Origin: Monoplex corrugatus | Lineage: Eukaryota; Mollusca; Gastropoda; Littorinimorpha; Ranellidae | Reading direction: 5' to 3' | Assembly (NCBI GenBank): GCA_030674185.1 | Contig: CM060314.1 | Coordinates: 26,313,391 to 26,377,390 of the forward strand | Length of the DNA stretch: 64,000 bases | Shown: piece by piece, positions 48,075 through 57,502 of the stretch | Position numbering within the stretch: position 1 is the stretch's first letter | How the letters are laid out: each line of letters begins with the position of its first letter | Made by a program: the position numbers and the translations under genes | Notes under the pieces: generated by a model | Told to the model about the DNA's origin: nothing | The model's input: the letters and a program-made list of their open reading frames with translations, nothing else | The model's database searches: none

Positions 48075-49420
48075 ATGGAACAGTGTTGACTGGCTGAATA
48101 GGCCGATTCTTGAGTGGCGGTCTTGGCAAAGCTAATGTACATGAAGCTGATGGCTGTGGCTGGTGGTTGCTGCTGTAGCTTTCCTTTCTCTTTGTTCTGT
48201 CCAGTCATAGTTGGATTCATTTCTCCTCTCCATTGACAATGCCTGCATGTACAGCCTGTTGCCAGACACTGATTTGTAAGTGTCTCTTGCCAGGTGTCCA
48301 CACTGATGTCAAAAGCCTTCAGCTCACATTTGCAAATCTCCATTATGGCAGTGGTGGGTGCCCTGAGAAGTGGGATCCTGCCGCAACTCTCGATACAGGA
48401 TATATTTTGGGATGCAGCAAATGTGGCCAAGCCTTGCAGTCATCATGGTGTGAAAAGGGCATACATGATTAGCATGCTGGCATGGTCCAGGACGTCTTTG
48501 GCGCATGGTTCTTTCAGGAAATGCCAAGGTGCAAGTACAGCAGGTGGGAGCTGTTGAGTCTGTGCTTTTGGTGCACATAGGTTGGCCAGCCCTTGCTACC
48601 GTAGAGAAGAGTACTCGGTATGCAGGCCTTGTTTAGTTCAGTATTGGTGGCTTCGATAAGCCTGTTATTTTCCCACTCTCTTTTGGACAGCTTGGCCTTG
48701 GCAGTGACAGTTCTGGGTCAAGGGACAGGTGGTTGGAAACTGTCAGTCCAGGGTACATGATTTTTTTTTTTACCACTTGGAGTGTGTGATCGCCAATGCT
48801 GATGATGAGGTCTTCACCAATGTTCTGCGCCATAATCTGTTTTCTTCAGGCTGATGACAAGGTCAGATTCTTAGCAAGCATGCGGTGGGGAGCTGACTAA
48901 CCTGTGGAGACTGGGTTGTGTGTCAGATGTCAGGGCAGCATCATCAGCAAAGAATTTCTTCCTGATAATGACCTGACGTTCTTTGGTCTTTGCCTTGATG
49001 CATTCAAGGTTGTAGAACTCGCCATATGACATAGTGGGTAGATACATTCTGTTATCAAATGCTTTTAGAGTGTATGACAGAACAAAAGATAAAAAGATTC
49101 CAAAGAGTATCTGAGTGAGGATAGAGCCCTGCTTCCAGTTTGACTGGGGAATGGCTCTGAATATGACCCCTCGAACTGCGCTGTCCCTTGCGTGCCATCA
49201 TTGAAAGAGATAATGAGATTCAGCAGCTTCAGTGGACACCCGATCTTCTTCAGGAGTGCGAAGAAGCCTTTTCTGCTAAGCACATCAAAAACCTTCGTCA
49301 GGTCAATGAAGGTGACCTATAAAGGCTGCCTCTATTCCTGGCTCTTCTCCTGCAGCTGTTTGAGTGAGACGATCTTACCACTGGGGAACTTTCTGTCTTG
49401 AAGCCATGTTGGGACTGTGG
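48075..49420 (-). mobile_element. LINE D: minus-strand non-LTR reverse transcriptase pseudogene
   Basis: Minus-strand pieces read KQLQEKSQE, VTFIDLTKVFDVLSRKGFF, LKKIGCPLKLLNLIISFNDG, EGSYSEPFP, RMYLPTMSYGEFYNLECIKA, KFFADDAALTSDTQ, DLVISLKKTD, SIGDHTLQVV and SNHLSLDPEL, and end with DRHSRIGLFSQS, the remains of a C-terminal zinc finger. This is the palm, thumb and tail of a retrotransposon reverse transcriptase; FADD stands for the usual YADD/FADD catalytic box. It is 5' truncated and split by several frameshifts, stops and a deletion around the GVKQG motif, so it is dead. I cannot assign the clade firmly. Confidence 0.88.
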
Positions 49421-49522
49421 CTAAATGCAGTCTGCTACTGTTTGGACATACTGTTAGTGTGTAAACATGGCAGATTGAAATAGAAAAACTTATATGTACA
49501 CACACATACATGTATGCATGTG

Positions 49523-49623
<101 letters not shown>

Positions 49624-50357
49624 ATCGACACAAACATCACATAAAAATACAGAGCATCGGAAAAATTAATACAGAAATTTTGCTGTCTGTCTGTTTATGC
49701 AGTGTCAGTTTTTCAAGGTAGCTTGCAGTTCTGACTGACTAAAACCAGTTGCTATACACATATATACATCCAACATACATACATGCACACCCATGTGCCG
49801 TTCATTCACAACATGCATATTTGTGTAGATATATCACAACATAGTTATTTATATGTAACTATCAGGTATAAGTATTGTATACCATACACGTGTCACTGGC
49901 TGTGAATTGTTACTTCACGCATGTCAGTAAAATAACCACTAGTACTGAAAGAGTCGAAAGACATGCATAGGGGTTGCATCAGCTAACCTAAGCTGGCCAG
50001 TAACACTAAAAAGATTAGTCGGCAGCTTTCCATCCAGTCCTTGGCTGTGATGTTTTGACTTTTACTGCACTTGTGCCTCTGTCATCATCATGGAATGATG
50101 GAGTGAGATGAAGGCACTTTGGTCCTCCCAGTTTAGGTTTTTCCTTCTCAGTGTGACCGAGATCAGGACGAGATGATTGATTGTGTGTTGTTTCGTAGTT
50201 TTGACGGTTGTTGGCCGTGATAACATTGGCCTTCACGGTCGACTGAACTGACGGACCCGGACCCCGTGGTTGGCTGAGTGTATACAACTTGAATTGATTG
50301 ATGGTAGTGCTCTGAGTGTTGCTGTAAAGTTAAATACCTGCAGGAGTGTAGCCTTGT

Positions 50358-50474
50358 TCCCCCCCCCCCCCCCCCCATCATTTGTGGGCTGCAGTTTCCA
50401 TGTTTGCTCATATGAAGTGGAGGTTGTTGGGTTGTTGTTTTTTCTTTATGTCTTGACCCCCCCCCCCCCCCCCA
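50358..50474. repeat. Paired C homopolymers
   Basis: C-runs of about 17 and 16 bases lie about 80 bases apart (50360-50376 and 50458-50473). Confidence 0.9.
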
Positions 50475-50544
50475 TTAAGGCAGTGATACACAGGGACCAC
50501 TGAACACTGAATGACATATTTTGTAAGTCACAGAACACTTACAA

Positions 50545-50740
50545 GGCTTATAGGATCTTTAACATGGATATTTGATATCCTGTTTGCATAAACACATGAA
50601 GGGGGTTATCAGACATTGGCAGGTCTGCACATATGTTGACCTGGAAGATCAAAAATGTCTCCATCCTTTACCCACCAGCAGTATCCAAGAAAGTTTGACC
50701 CATACTTTTGACTTGGAAAACCAGTATCCTGACCACTTGA
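50545..50740 (-). repeat. Dispersed repeat S1, copy 5
   Basis: It has TTATAGGATCTTTAACATGG, CATTGGCAGGTCTGCACATA, TGTTGACCTGGAAGATC and CCATCCTTTACCCACCAGCA in family order. At the right end, CTGACCACTTGACTAACTC reads on the minus strand like a tRNA A-box region (GAGTTAGTCAAGTGGTCAG). Confidence 0.65.
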
Positions 50741-51202
50741 CTAACTCTACAGAGATGTGAAAAATGAGATAACAGATTTGTGCAGTTTTCCTGCACTGCT
50801 CACTACTGAGTGGGTTTATGTACAATTGTGTTAAGTGCAGATTTGTGCATGCATTATTTTGTGTTTGTGTCTGTTTTGTGTTGTTTATTTTCCATACCCC
50901 CACCCTCATCTCTGCAGCTGAGGCTGTTCTTTTCCTGGCTGTTCCTTTTCATTCTGAATTGAATGCTGCTTTGATTTTACTGACATGCGAGTATATTTAG
51001 CTCTGTCTGCCCTCTCTCTTGTGTTTTGTATTACTTATTTAACTTTGCTTTCAAGCACAGTTGACTTTTTCTTGTTCTTTTTCTGTATTTTTTTCTTTAT
51101 TTATTTATTTTATCATTGTACGATTGTTCTAAATTTTTTTATTGTTTTAAGAAAAGATGATGTTATACATGTATAGTCAACAAATTTCTTGCTCATTTTC
51201 AG

Positions 51203-51292
51203 GCGGTGGACAGCTTCTTGGTGGTATTCACTCAAAGGGGGTCTGTTTTGTACGTGTCAGAAAGTGTCACCTCATTACTTGGACATCTACCA
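51203..51292 (+). CDS. Clock: Clock exon 5: PAS-A core
   Basis: The exon is 90 bases and phase 0 at both ends, with acceptor gctcattttcag/G and donor CTACCA/gtaagt. It encodes AVDSFLVVFTQRGSVLYVSE, then SVTSLLGHLP, the central PAS-A strand pair and helix shared by CLOCK and NPAS2 (the YVSESVTSLLxHLP motif). PAS-A is the main surface for pairing with the BMAL/CYCLE PAS-A domain. It is separated from exon 4 by 13.5 kb of repeat-rich intron. Confidence 0.96.
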
Positions 51293-51559
51293 GTAAGTGT
51301 GCATGTTTTACTTCCAGCATTTTTCAGATTTTTGTCCCTCTGTTCATGAAAAATCTGATATTCTTTGTCATGGCAAATATCAAGTGATAGAAGAGAGTCC
51401 AGAATAATCATGGCATCTGCCATAAGCCTGCATATGAACCCTGTGTGCTGGAAAGGTCTTTAGTTTCTATCTAATTAAAGTGTTTTAAACACTTGTCTGT
51501 CCTGATCCCGTCTATATTTGAAACAAAAGTAGGGTATATTTTTAATGCAATGCACCTCT

Positions 51560-51856
51560 CGATAGGACATAAGAAACCTGGGATTGAATCAGAGGTCAGA
51601 CAGGAATTTTTCTCCCCCTCCTTTAGAGCTTAAAAGGTGGTCTAGATACTAGTCTTTCTGAAGGGACAGTAAATTGAGGTCCAGTGTAACATATATGCTC
51701 ACACTCAGTGCATGTAAAAGATTCCACAGCAACACAAAGCTGTGCCTGGCAGAATTCTTTGAGAAGAATTTACTTGCATAGGTAAGTACTAAAGTAGAAA
51801 TAAATGCAAGTAGAAAAAAAATGAGGAAGATGGCGCTGGAAGAGCAGCCCAAAGTT
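51560..51856 (+). mobile_element. tRNA-derived SINE (S3), copy within the PAS-A intron
   Basis: AACCTGGGATTGAATCAGAG is a decayed B box. It is followed by CTAGATACTAGTCTTTCTGA, GTGCATGTAAAAGATTCCAC, GGCAGAATTCTTTGAGAAGA and the tail words AAGATGGCGCTGGAAGAGCA. This order matches 55808-56215. Confidence 0.7.
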
Positions 51857-51949
51857 CACATGGTGAATGCATTGTTCAAAACAATGATCTCATCAGATTG
51901 TGCTATTTATTGAACTCATTTTAATTTTATGTGATAGTGCATGTTTCAT

Positions 51950-52015
51950 AGTGACCTGATCAGTCTGTATGATTTTATTCAGGAGGACAATCGTTATCAT
52001 GTACAGTGTCTTGTC
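51950..52015 (+). pseudogene. Decayed partial duplicate of Clock exon 6 (pseudo-exon)
   Basis: This intronic stretch of 66 bases reads SDLISLYDFIQED, then NRYHVQCLV, which aligns with the start of exon 6 (NDLINRSLYDFVHED, then DHVKLYNVL). The DNA shares a 13-base identical block (TCTGTATGATTTT) and further similar runs on both sides. It lies 102 bases upstream of exon 6 in the same frame, and there is no stop between the copies. The preceding AG (51950-51951) would have to serve as acceptor, which would place TGA first in phase 0, and no good donor follows, so normal inclusion looks impossible. I infer a small tandem duplication of coding DNA that lost its splice signals. Intron read-through or an unusual acceptor cannot be excluded. 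Confidence 0.75.
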
Positions 52016-52051
52016 AGTCTGTCTGATGTTTTCATTTTGTGTGTGTTTCAG

Positions 52052-52172
52052 AATGATTTGATCAACCGATCTCTGTATGATTTTGTTCACGAAGATGATC
52101 ACGTCAAGTTGTACAATGTCCTGTCCACATACCACATGCAATCCTCTAGTCTTGGCATGGACTTTGAAAAAC
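52052..52172 (+). CDS. Clock: Clock exon 6: second half of PAS-A
   Basis: The exon is 121 bases, phase 0 to phase 1, with acceptor gtgtgtttcag/A and donor AAAC/gtgagt. It encodes NDLINRSLYDFVHEDDHVKL, then YNVLSTYHMQSSSLGMDFEK. This corresponds to the CLOCK PAS-A helices and strand after the HLP motif, including the characteristic VLSTxxxxSxSL segment. A degraded copy of its first 75 bases lies 102 bases upstream. A (GT)n tract of about 50 bases lies some 70 bases after the donor. Confidence 0.95.
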
Positions 52173-52240
52173 GTGAGTGATACCTTGTTCTGCCATGTCT
52201 CTAGCTGCTGTGGTTTTACAGATCTCATAGGTCTTTTAAG

Positions 52241-52242
<2 letters not shown>

Positions 52243-52293
<51 letters not shown>
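52243..52293. repeat. (GT)n microsatellite
   Basis: A pure GT run abutting the left end of the palindromic element. Confidence 0.95.
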
Positions 52294-52295
<2 letters not shown>

Positions 52296-52297
<2 letters not shown>

Positions 52298-52406
52298 AAC
52301 TCTTTGGCTTTGTCACCCTATCCTCCAGCCGCTTATGGATAGGGTTAGGGAGTGAAAGGATTAAAATTTTCTAGGTGGTGGATAGGGTGAAGGAGTTAAA
52401 GGTTAA
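52296..52406. mobile_element. Palindromic MITE-like element, short copy 5
   Basis: It starts TTAACTCTTTGGCTTTGTCA and ends AAGGAGTTAAAGGTTAA, with inner CACCCTATCC and GGATAGGGTTAGGGAG complementary arms. At about 110 bases it is a shortened version of the copy at 57210. Confidence 0.7.
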
Positions 52407-52439
52407 ATTATGATGATGGAAATTGTTATGGTCCAAGTT

Positions 52440-52935
52440 TCCCCATGGAGAAATTTCCTCTTTTTCTGTCACTCTCTTTGTTTCTACCTTGTTCCTTTGC
52501 TTTCTGTCATTTCTTCCTATCATTTTCTGCCTTCTGGTCCAGTTACCTGTATGTGTTCAATAAAGTCTTATGTACTTTCTTTTAGGATTGATAATTGGGT
52601 ACATGTATAAGTGTATTTTTGGTTCTGTGGAAATGAGATATGCAGAAGCAGTTTTAGGTAATATAGGCCTGTTTTTATATATATGTTGTTGTCCTTAGTT
52701 ATGTTTAAATTTGTATTCAGGTTTCCTTTTTTAAATCCCCTGTGCGATAAATTGGATGGAGTAGTCAGCGCCGGGGGCATCTCCATAGATTAGGTGCGTG
52801 ACTGTATTGATATGCATACTTAATTTTCTTTTGCTTTTTTTTTCTCCTGTAGAAGTATTGTGTATGTTTTGAAACGGTTATAGCCCTGATATGGCTCTAC
52901 GCATTCGGCTGGGCTTTTAGCAAAAATAACAGAAA
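52440..52935 (+). repeat. R1 dispersed repeat, copy at 52.4 kb
   Basis: It contains AAATTTCCTCTTTTTCTGTC, GCTTTCTGTCATTTCTTCC, TTAGGATTGATAATTGGGTA, GCAGTTTTAGGTAATATAGG and GTTTTGAAACGGTTATAGCC, GGCTCTACGCATTCGGCTGG. It lies in the same orientation as Clock. Confidence 0.8.
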
Positions 52936-53088
52936 CTGTTGTTACCCTTATTGCTATTATAGTTGATTTCAAAGATGTGCTTTTATGTCATTTTCCTTGC
53001 AGTTTGGGATTATACTTAAATAACAGTATATCAGTTTAACTTTAAGTCTTATGTTGTGTGTCATTTATTGTTATGTGTTGATGTGCAG

Positions 53089-53208
53089 CAGAAAACCAGT
53101 TGAGCTTGACGTGCCATTTACGACGTGGAACGATTGACCCCAAGGATCAGTCCACCTATGAGTTTGTTCACATTTCAGGCAGTTCTCGACTCTTGTCTAA
53201 TGATGATG
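53089..53208 (+). CDS. Clock: Clock exon 7: end of PAS-A and linker, with a tandem NAGNAG acceptor
   Basis: The exon encodes ENQLSLTCHLRRGTIDPKDQ, then STYEFVHISGSSRLLSNDD, ending in phase 1 at donor GATG/gtaaga. HLRRGTIDPKxxSTYEFV closely matches the last PAS-A strands of CLOCK. The acceptor reads gtgCAGCAG/AAAACC: splicing after the first CAG (exon start 53089) gives Pro-Glu-Asn-Gln at the junction, and after the second (start 53092) gives Gln-Asn-Gln. Both keep the frame and differ by one residue. I give the longer form. Which is used cannot be told from sequence. Confidence 0.93.
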
Positions 53209-53639
53209 GTAAGAAAATTTTCATATTTCAGCTTCAGTTTCCCAAGATAGCATCTCTGCTATTGGAATGAATTCCAGTTGCGCTGATGCCACTGATGCCT
53301 TGTGATAGCCCTAAGCCCGCACATAGGCACCATACGCTGGTAAGGTCTTGAGGACCTTTGTAGCGTATGGATTATCATAGAGTTTATTTCTTTTTGTATC
53401 ATTTGCACATAAGCCATGTATGATGGCAAGGTTTTAAGGTCCTATCTAGCATATTGGTTATCGAAGGGGTTTTTTTGTTTGTTTTTTTTTGTATCGTTTT
53501 TAAACCCATGTATATGTGGCAAACCTGAGATTTGATGGGTTGGCAGATATGGAATGGAGTCAGCGCCAAAAAAAAAAAAGCCCCCACCAAAAACCCTCGG
53601 CTAATGAGAAACTGTGATAAGCCAGTCAGCACATAAATC

Positions 53640-54320
53640 AATCAGTGGTCAAGAAGCAGAGATTGTTATAACATTTTGAATGTCTTGGTGCAATCATCAT
53701 TTTAGTGGGGTCAACACTTGAAGTCATGGCAAGGACTGCACAAACAACAGCAGCACTGGCAAAACTGGAAATAATCTGGAGAGACAAAAAACATCTCTCC
53801 CAGACTGAAGCTTTTGTGTGTGCCTGCGCTCTCTGCCATCCTGTCTGAATGCAAGACACAGACTTTTACTGCAAGACTACAGAAGAAGATTGAGACTGTG
53901 GAGATGAGATGGTTCAGCAGACTTCAAGACAGTCTACTGACTGCTTTACAAACATTGAAGAACAAAGAAAAATTGCTTGACACATGAGAGACTGTAAAGA
54001 CCAGCAGTTTGCAACAAAAAAAGGGAAAGCTGAGAAAACAATTTTTTTTAAAATGAAGGAAATGACAAAGTTACAAAAAGGTTGGATGATCTATTCATGT
54101 AACCAGACCGAGCAGACTCTCAAACACTATCCTCTAGGGAACAGTAGAAGGAAAATGGAGAATGGACATACAGATGAAGAAATGGATGGATATCATTACA
54201 AAATGGACTGGAGAGAGCTTTGTCACACCCCAGCATTTACAACCAAACGGGGTGAAGGCAGCTGTAGCAGCATTCATCAGTACAGCCTTTACGACGTTGG
54301 TGGGGTGCATGATTCATAAG
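53640..54320 (+). mobile_element. LINE E: degraded RTE-like C-terminal fragment
   Basis: Translating around stops gives EVMARTAQTTAALAKLEIIW, RDKKHLS, LQKKIETVEMRWFSRLQDS and DITKWTGESFV. These follow the order FKYLGxxxSxEGxKxE, RIAQTTAALxxLKxIWxDK, ELxKxIxxxEMRCYRRLL and WxDNIxxWTGxxF of an RTE-type reverse transcriptase C-terminal region. There are several frameshifts and no catalytic part. Orientation is the same as Clock. Confidence 0.7.
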
Positions 54321-54605
54321 CTGTATTTGTGGCAGTTGGGTTAAATCTTTTGTTTTGGTGCAGCTTGTAACAGGCAAAGTTTGGGACGGTGGCCATTACT
54401 TCTGCTCACTTGTCTCACCTTTCCTGTTCTCTTTATGTACAAAGGTAGACTTTATTTTCAGCACTCAACAGTGCTGTCAGCAACAGGATAGCCTTTCATT
54501 CACTGTTCAGTTGCATGATAGACAGACAGTAATGTTGACTGGTTGGCATTGACCTTGATATATTCCATGATTCAATCAGAATCATGCTGTCTGTTTCTGA
54601 ACTGT

Positions 54606-55058
54606 GATGTTCATTTTCTTTTGATCTATCATGAGATGTTCATTTTCTTTTGATCTATCAAGAGATGTTCATTTTCTTTTGATCTATCAAGAGATGTTTA
54701 TTTTCTTTTGATATGTAAAGAGATGTTTATTTTCTTTTGATCTATCAAATGTTCATTTTCTTTTGATCTATCAAGAGTGTTCATTTTCTTTTGATCTATC
54801 AAGAGATGTTCATTTTCTTTTGATCTATCAAGAGATGTTCATTTTCTTTGATATGTTCAAGAGATGTTCATTTTCTTTGATTTATCAGAGAGATTTTCAT
54901 TTTTCATTTGATCTATCAAGAGATGTTCATTTTCTTTTGATCTATCAAGAGATGTTCATTTTCTTTTGATCTATCAAGAGATGTTCATTTTCGTTTGATA
55001 TGTCAAGTAATGTTCATTTTCTTTTGATATGTCAAGAGATGTTCATTTTCTTTTGATC
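54606..55058. repeat. 29-bp minisatellite, about 16 units
   Basis: The unit is GATCTATCAAGAGATGTTCA followed by TTTTCTTTT. The frame repeating DLSRDVHFLLIYQEM (54763-54969) is an artefact. Confidence 0.95.
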
Positions 55059-55477
55059 AATTATCTGTGCACCTCCCAAGTATACTCTGTTAATAGTTGA
55101 CAGTAGGGAAAAATGGACAAGATTTAGTCTTTTATTTTCTGTTTTTCCCTTCATATAAAGAAATTAATTTCAGAAGATTTACTGTTCTTTTATGTTTAAA
55201 AATAGAGCATGATATTAAAAGTAATACAGGTGTAGAATAAATAAATACATATCAGTAACCGTATGTAACACTGTTTGTATATCACCCTCCCCCCATATCT
55301 CTTTTACATACACAGTCAGCATGCCTCAGCATCATGTCTATCACAGTGTACTAGTCATTGGTATATAAGTTTATCAAGCAAAGGGTTTAGTTTTAAAAAT
55401 TGAAATTACTGGTTTTCAGAAAATTGCAATAAAGTGTGTGACAATGAGTTTGTGATGTGTGATATGTACATTGGATA

Positions 55478-55715
55478 AGGCACTCACAGTGGAAATGAGA
55501 GAAGCCAGAAGTCGTGGTTCAAAGCTGGTTTATCTTCCTACTTCCTCCCTTCCTCTACCCTACACCTCAAGTGATGGGTGGGTGTTAATCATTCACATAA
55601 GATAATAATCCAGTTCCTGGCATGCACTTAACGCGCATGAAAGATCCCATGGCAATAGAGGACTTGTTCCGGCAAAGTCTTTCAGAAAAAAGAATTCCAG
55701 GTTAACAGGTACATG
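55478..55715 (+). mobile_element. SINE S3, partial copy
   Basis: GTCGTGGTTCAAAGCTGG is a decayed B box. The body has CACTTAACGCGCATGAAAGA, CCCATGGCAATAGAGGACTT and GTTCCGGCAAAGTCTTTC in the S3 order. Confidence 0.65.
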
Positions 55716-55807
55716 CACTCATACACAGAACATACACTCAGAAAAAGAGCAGGGAGAGAATGGGGTGTTGATGCACTATGGTGACATGTTTTCCCACTCT
55801 TATGAAG

Positions 55808-56215
55808 TATGTAGCCTAGCGCTTAAAAGCACCTACCACAACTTAAAAGCACCTACCTTGGACTTGAGAAACCTGGGTTCGAATCACAGATCAGATATGG
55901 ATTTTCCTCCCGACTCCATTACAACTTCAGTGGTGGTCGAGGTGCTAGTCTTTTGGAAGAGACGATCAACCAAGGTCCCATGTGCAGAATTCAGCGCTTG
56001 TTAAAGATCCCACGGCAAGAAAGGGGTTGTTCCTGGCAAAATTCTGTTGATAAATCCACTTTTTGGTGCTAGTCCTTCAGATATTGCTTGTTAAATGAAG
56101 AAAGTCAAAATGTAGTGGGAAACTCCACTTTCATAGGTAAACAGACATATGCATGAGCAGAAGAAAAAAAAAGCAGTGAAATGCCTTTCCAAGAAAGAAC
56201 AGTCCGTTTTTGAAT
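55808..56215 (+). mobile_element. tRNA-derived SINE S3, best copy
   Basis: An A-box-like TAGCCTAGCGCT (about 55812) and a perfect B box GGTTCGAATC (55876-55885) are spaced as in a tRNA-derived Pol III promoter, allowing for a short duplication of TTAAAAGCACCTACC between them. The body follows: GAGGTGCTAGTCTTTTGGAA, GAGACGATCAACCAAGGTCC, AAAGATCCCACGGCAAGAAA, GGGTTGTTCCTGGCAAAATT, CTGTTGATAAATCCAC. It is an internal reference for the partial copies elsewhere. Confidence 0.78.
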
Positions 56216-56396
56216 GGGAAATCCATTGAGGTAAAAAAAAGAAATGCAGATAGTTTATAAATAAGAGTGGATGTAAAATTTAGATGAATAAATCAGTCTG
56301 TTAGGACAACAACAAACCCCAGACAAACATAAAAAAAACAAGTAATTGAAGTACAAATTGAATATGGAAAAGTGACTGGCTGGTTTTCTGTGACAG

Positions 56397-56586
56397 ATAT
56401 GATGCTGGAAGACTTATCCAGCGATCACCTGGGTTTACAGTCACCCAGCATGTCTGTGTGTTTCTGCTGTACTGTGCGTCTCCAAACTTCCCACATCATC
56501 CGTGAAATGTCCAGCGTCGACGAGTCCACCTGCGAGTTTACCTCACGACACTCCCTTGAGTGGAAGTTCTTGTTTTTAGATCACAG
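56397..56586 (+). CDS. Clock: Clock exon 8: inter-PAS linker and start of PAS-B
   Basis: The exon is 190 bases, with acceptor tctgtgacag/AT and donor CACAG/gtgtgt, phase 1 to phase 2. It encodes a variable linker ([15 protein letters not shown]), then [20 protein letters not shown] and [18 protein letters not shown]. The last motif is nearly invariant in CLOCK and NPAS2 and begins PAS-B. The donor is immediately followed by a (GT)n run, so its flank is itself microsatellite and may vary in length between individuals. Confidence 0.95.
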
Positions 56587-57502
56587 GTGTGTGTGTGTGT
56601 GTGTGTGTGTGCGTGCGTGCGTGCTGCATGCGTGCGTGTTTGTTTGTTGATTGTTGTGTGTGTATGATGGGGGATGTAAATGAATATGGATTTTAATCTT
56701 GGATTGCAAGTAGAATCTTCTTTTCCTGTTTGAAAAGGGTTTCATGACTCCCTTTATTACATAAAACTTGGAATATGAACTTGGTCAGGTATTTTACTTG
56801 TTATGTAAAATAAAAATCTAAATTAGATAAACGAATGAATGTCTTAATTTCTCTGTGCGTGTGTGTTTGTGTGTGTGTGTGTGTGTGGTGTGTGTGTGTG
56901 TGTATGTGTGTGTGTGTGTGCGTGCTTTTCCACTCATTCTATTTTCAAGCAGGCAGAATTATTTGTTGTCTGAATACAACTGGTTTGACCTTGGTAGATG
57001 TTGGGGAGGAAGGGGGAGTAATCTCTCAGTATATCTGAATTCATAAATATGTAATAGGGGATTTAAAGTATGCATTCATGATGAGGAGAAATGTGTGATT
57101 ATAGGATGTAACATTGTTTTTGGAAAGCTTATTCAAGTTATTGTTTGTTATCTCCGTACTCATGGAATTGATGTAGTTATGGAAGGCAGAAGAAAACATC
57201 AGCCATAGCTTAACCCTTTGACTCCCGCACCCGGTCCACCAGGATCCTGCATTGTCAACCATGCTAGCAAAACAAAAACTTAACCCTTTGACTCTCTCAC
57301 CCTATCCACCAGCTTAGTGAAGGAAGCTGGTGGGTAGGGTGAGAGTCAAAGGGTTAAGTTTTTGTAGTTGGTGGATAGGTTGCGGGAGTGAAAGGGTTAA
57401 AACATGAAGATTAGGACTTTCAGCCACATGAAAAAAAAGAGGACTATTCATTTGTTATCTTACGATGCAAACATCACCTAGATTTTTTTTCTTTTATTGC
57501 AG
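56587..57502 (+). other. Intron between exons 8 and 9
   Basis: It starts in a (GT)n run (56587-56640), has another at 56860-56930 and holds a palindromic element (57210-57400). Nothing else is recognised. Confidence 0.8.
57210..57400. mobile_element. Palindromic MITE-like element, copy 6 (best preserved)
   Basis: It is bounded by TTAACCCTTTGACTCCCGCA on the left and TGCGGGAGTGAAAGGGTTAA on the right, which are inverted repeats. The inside is a second inverted pair, TTAACCCTTTGACTCTCTCA to TGAGAGTCAAAGGGTTAA, around CACCAGCTTAGTGAAGGAAG CTGGTG. The nested structure would fold into one long hairpin. TTAA at both ends fits piggyBac-type target duplication. Confidence 0.85.

Larger units (their letters stand above)
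51293..52051 (+). other. Intron between exons 5 and 6
   Basis: It holds a SINE copy (51560-51856) and the pseudo-exon at 51950-52015. Confidence 0.85.
52173..53088 (+). other. Intron between exons 6 and 7
   Basis: It is almost fully explained by (GT)n at 52243-52293, a palindromic element (52296-52406) and an R1 copy (52440-52935). Confidence 0.85.
53209..56396 (+). other. Intron between exons 7 and 8
   Basis: It holds a LINE fragment (53640-54320), a 29-bp minisatellite (54606-55058) and two SINE copies (55478-55715 and 55808-56215). Confidence 0.8.

Noticed and set aside
54763..54969. Frame repeating DLSRDVHFLLIYQEM
   Set aside because: It is a product of the 29-bp minisatellite.
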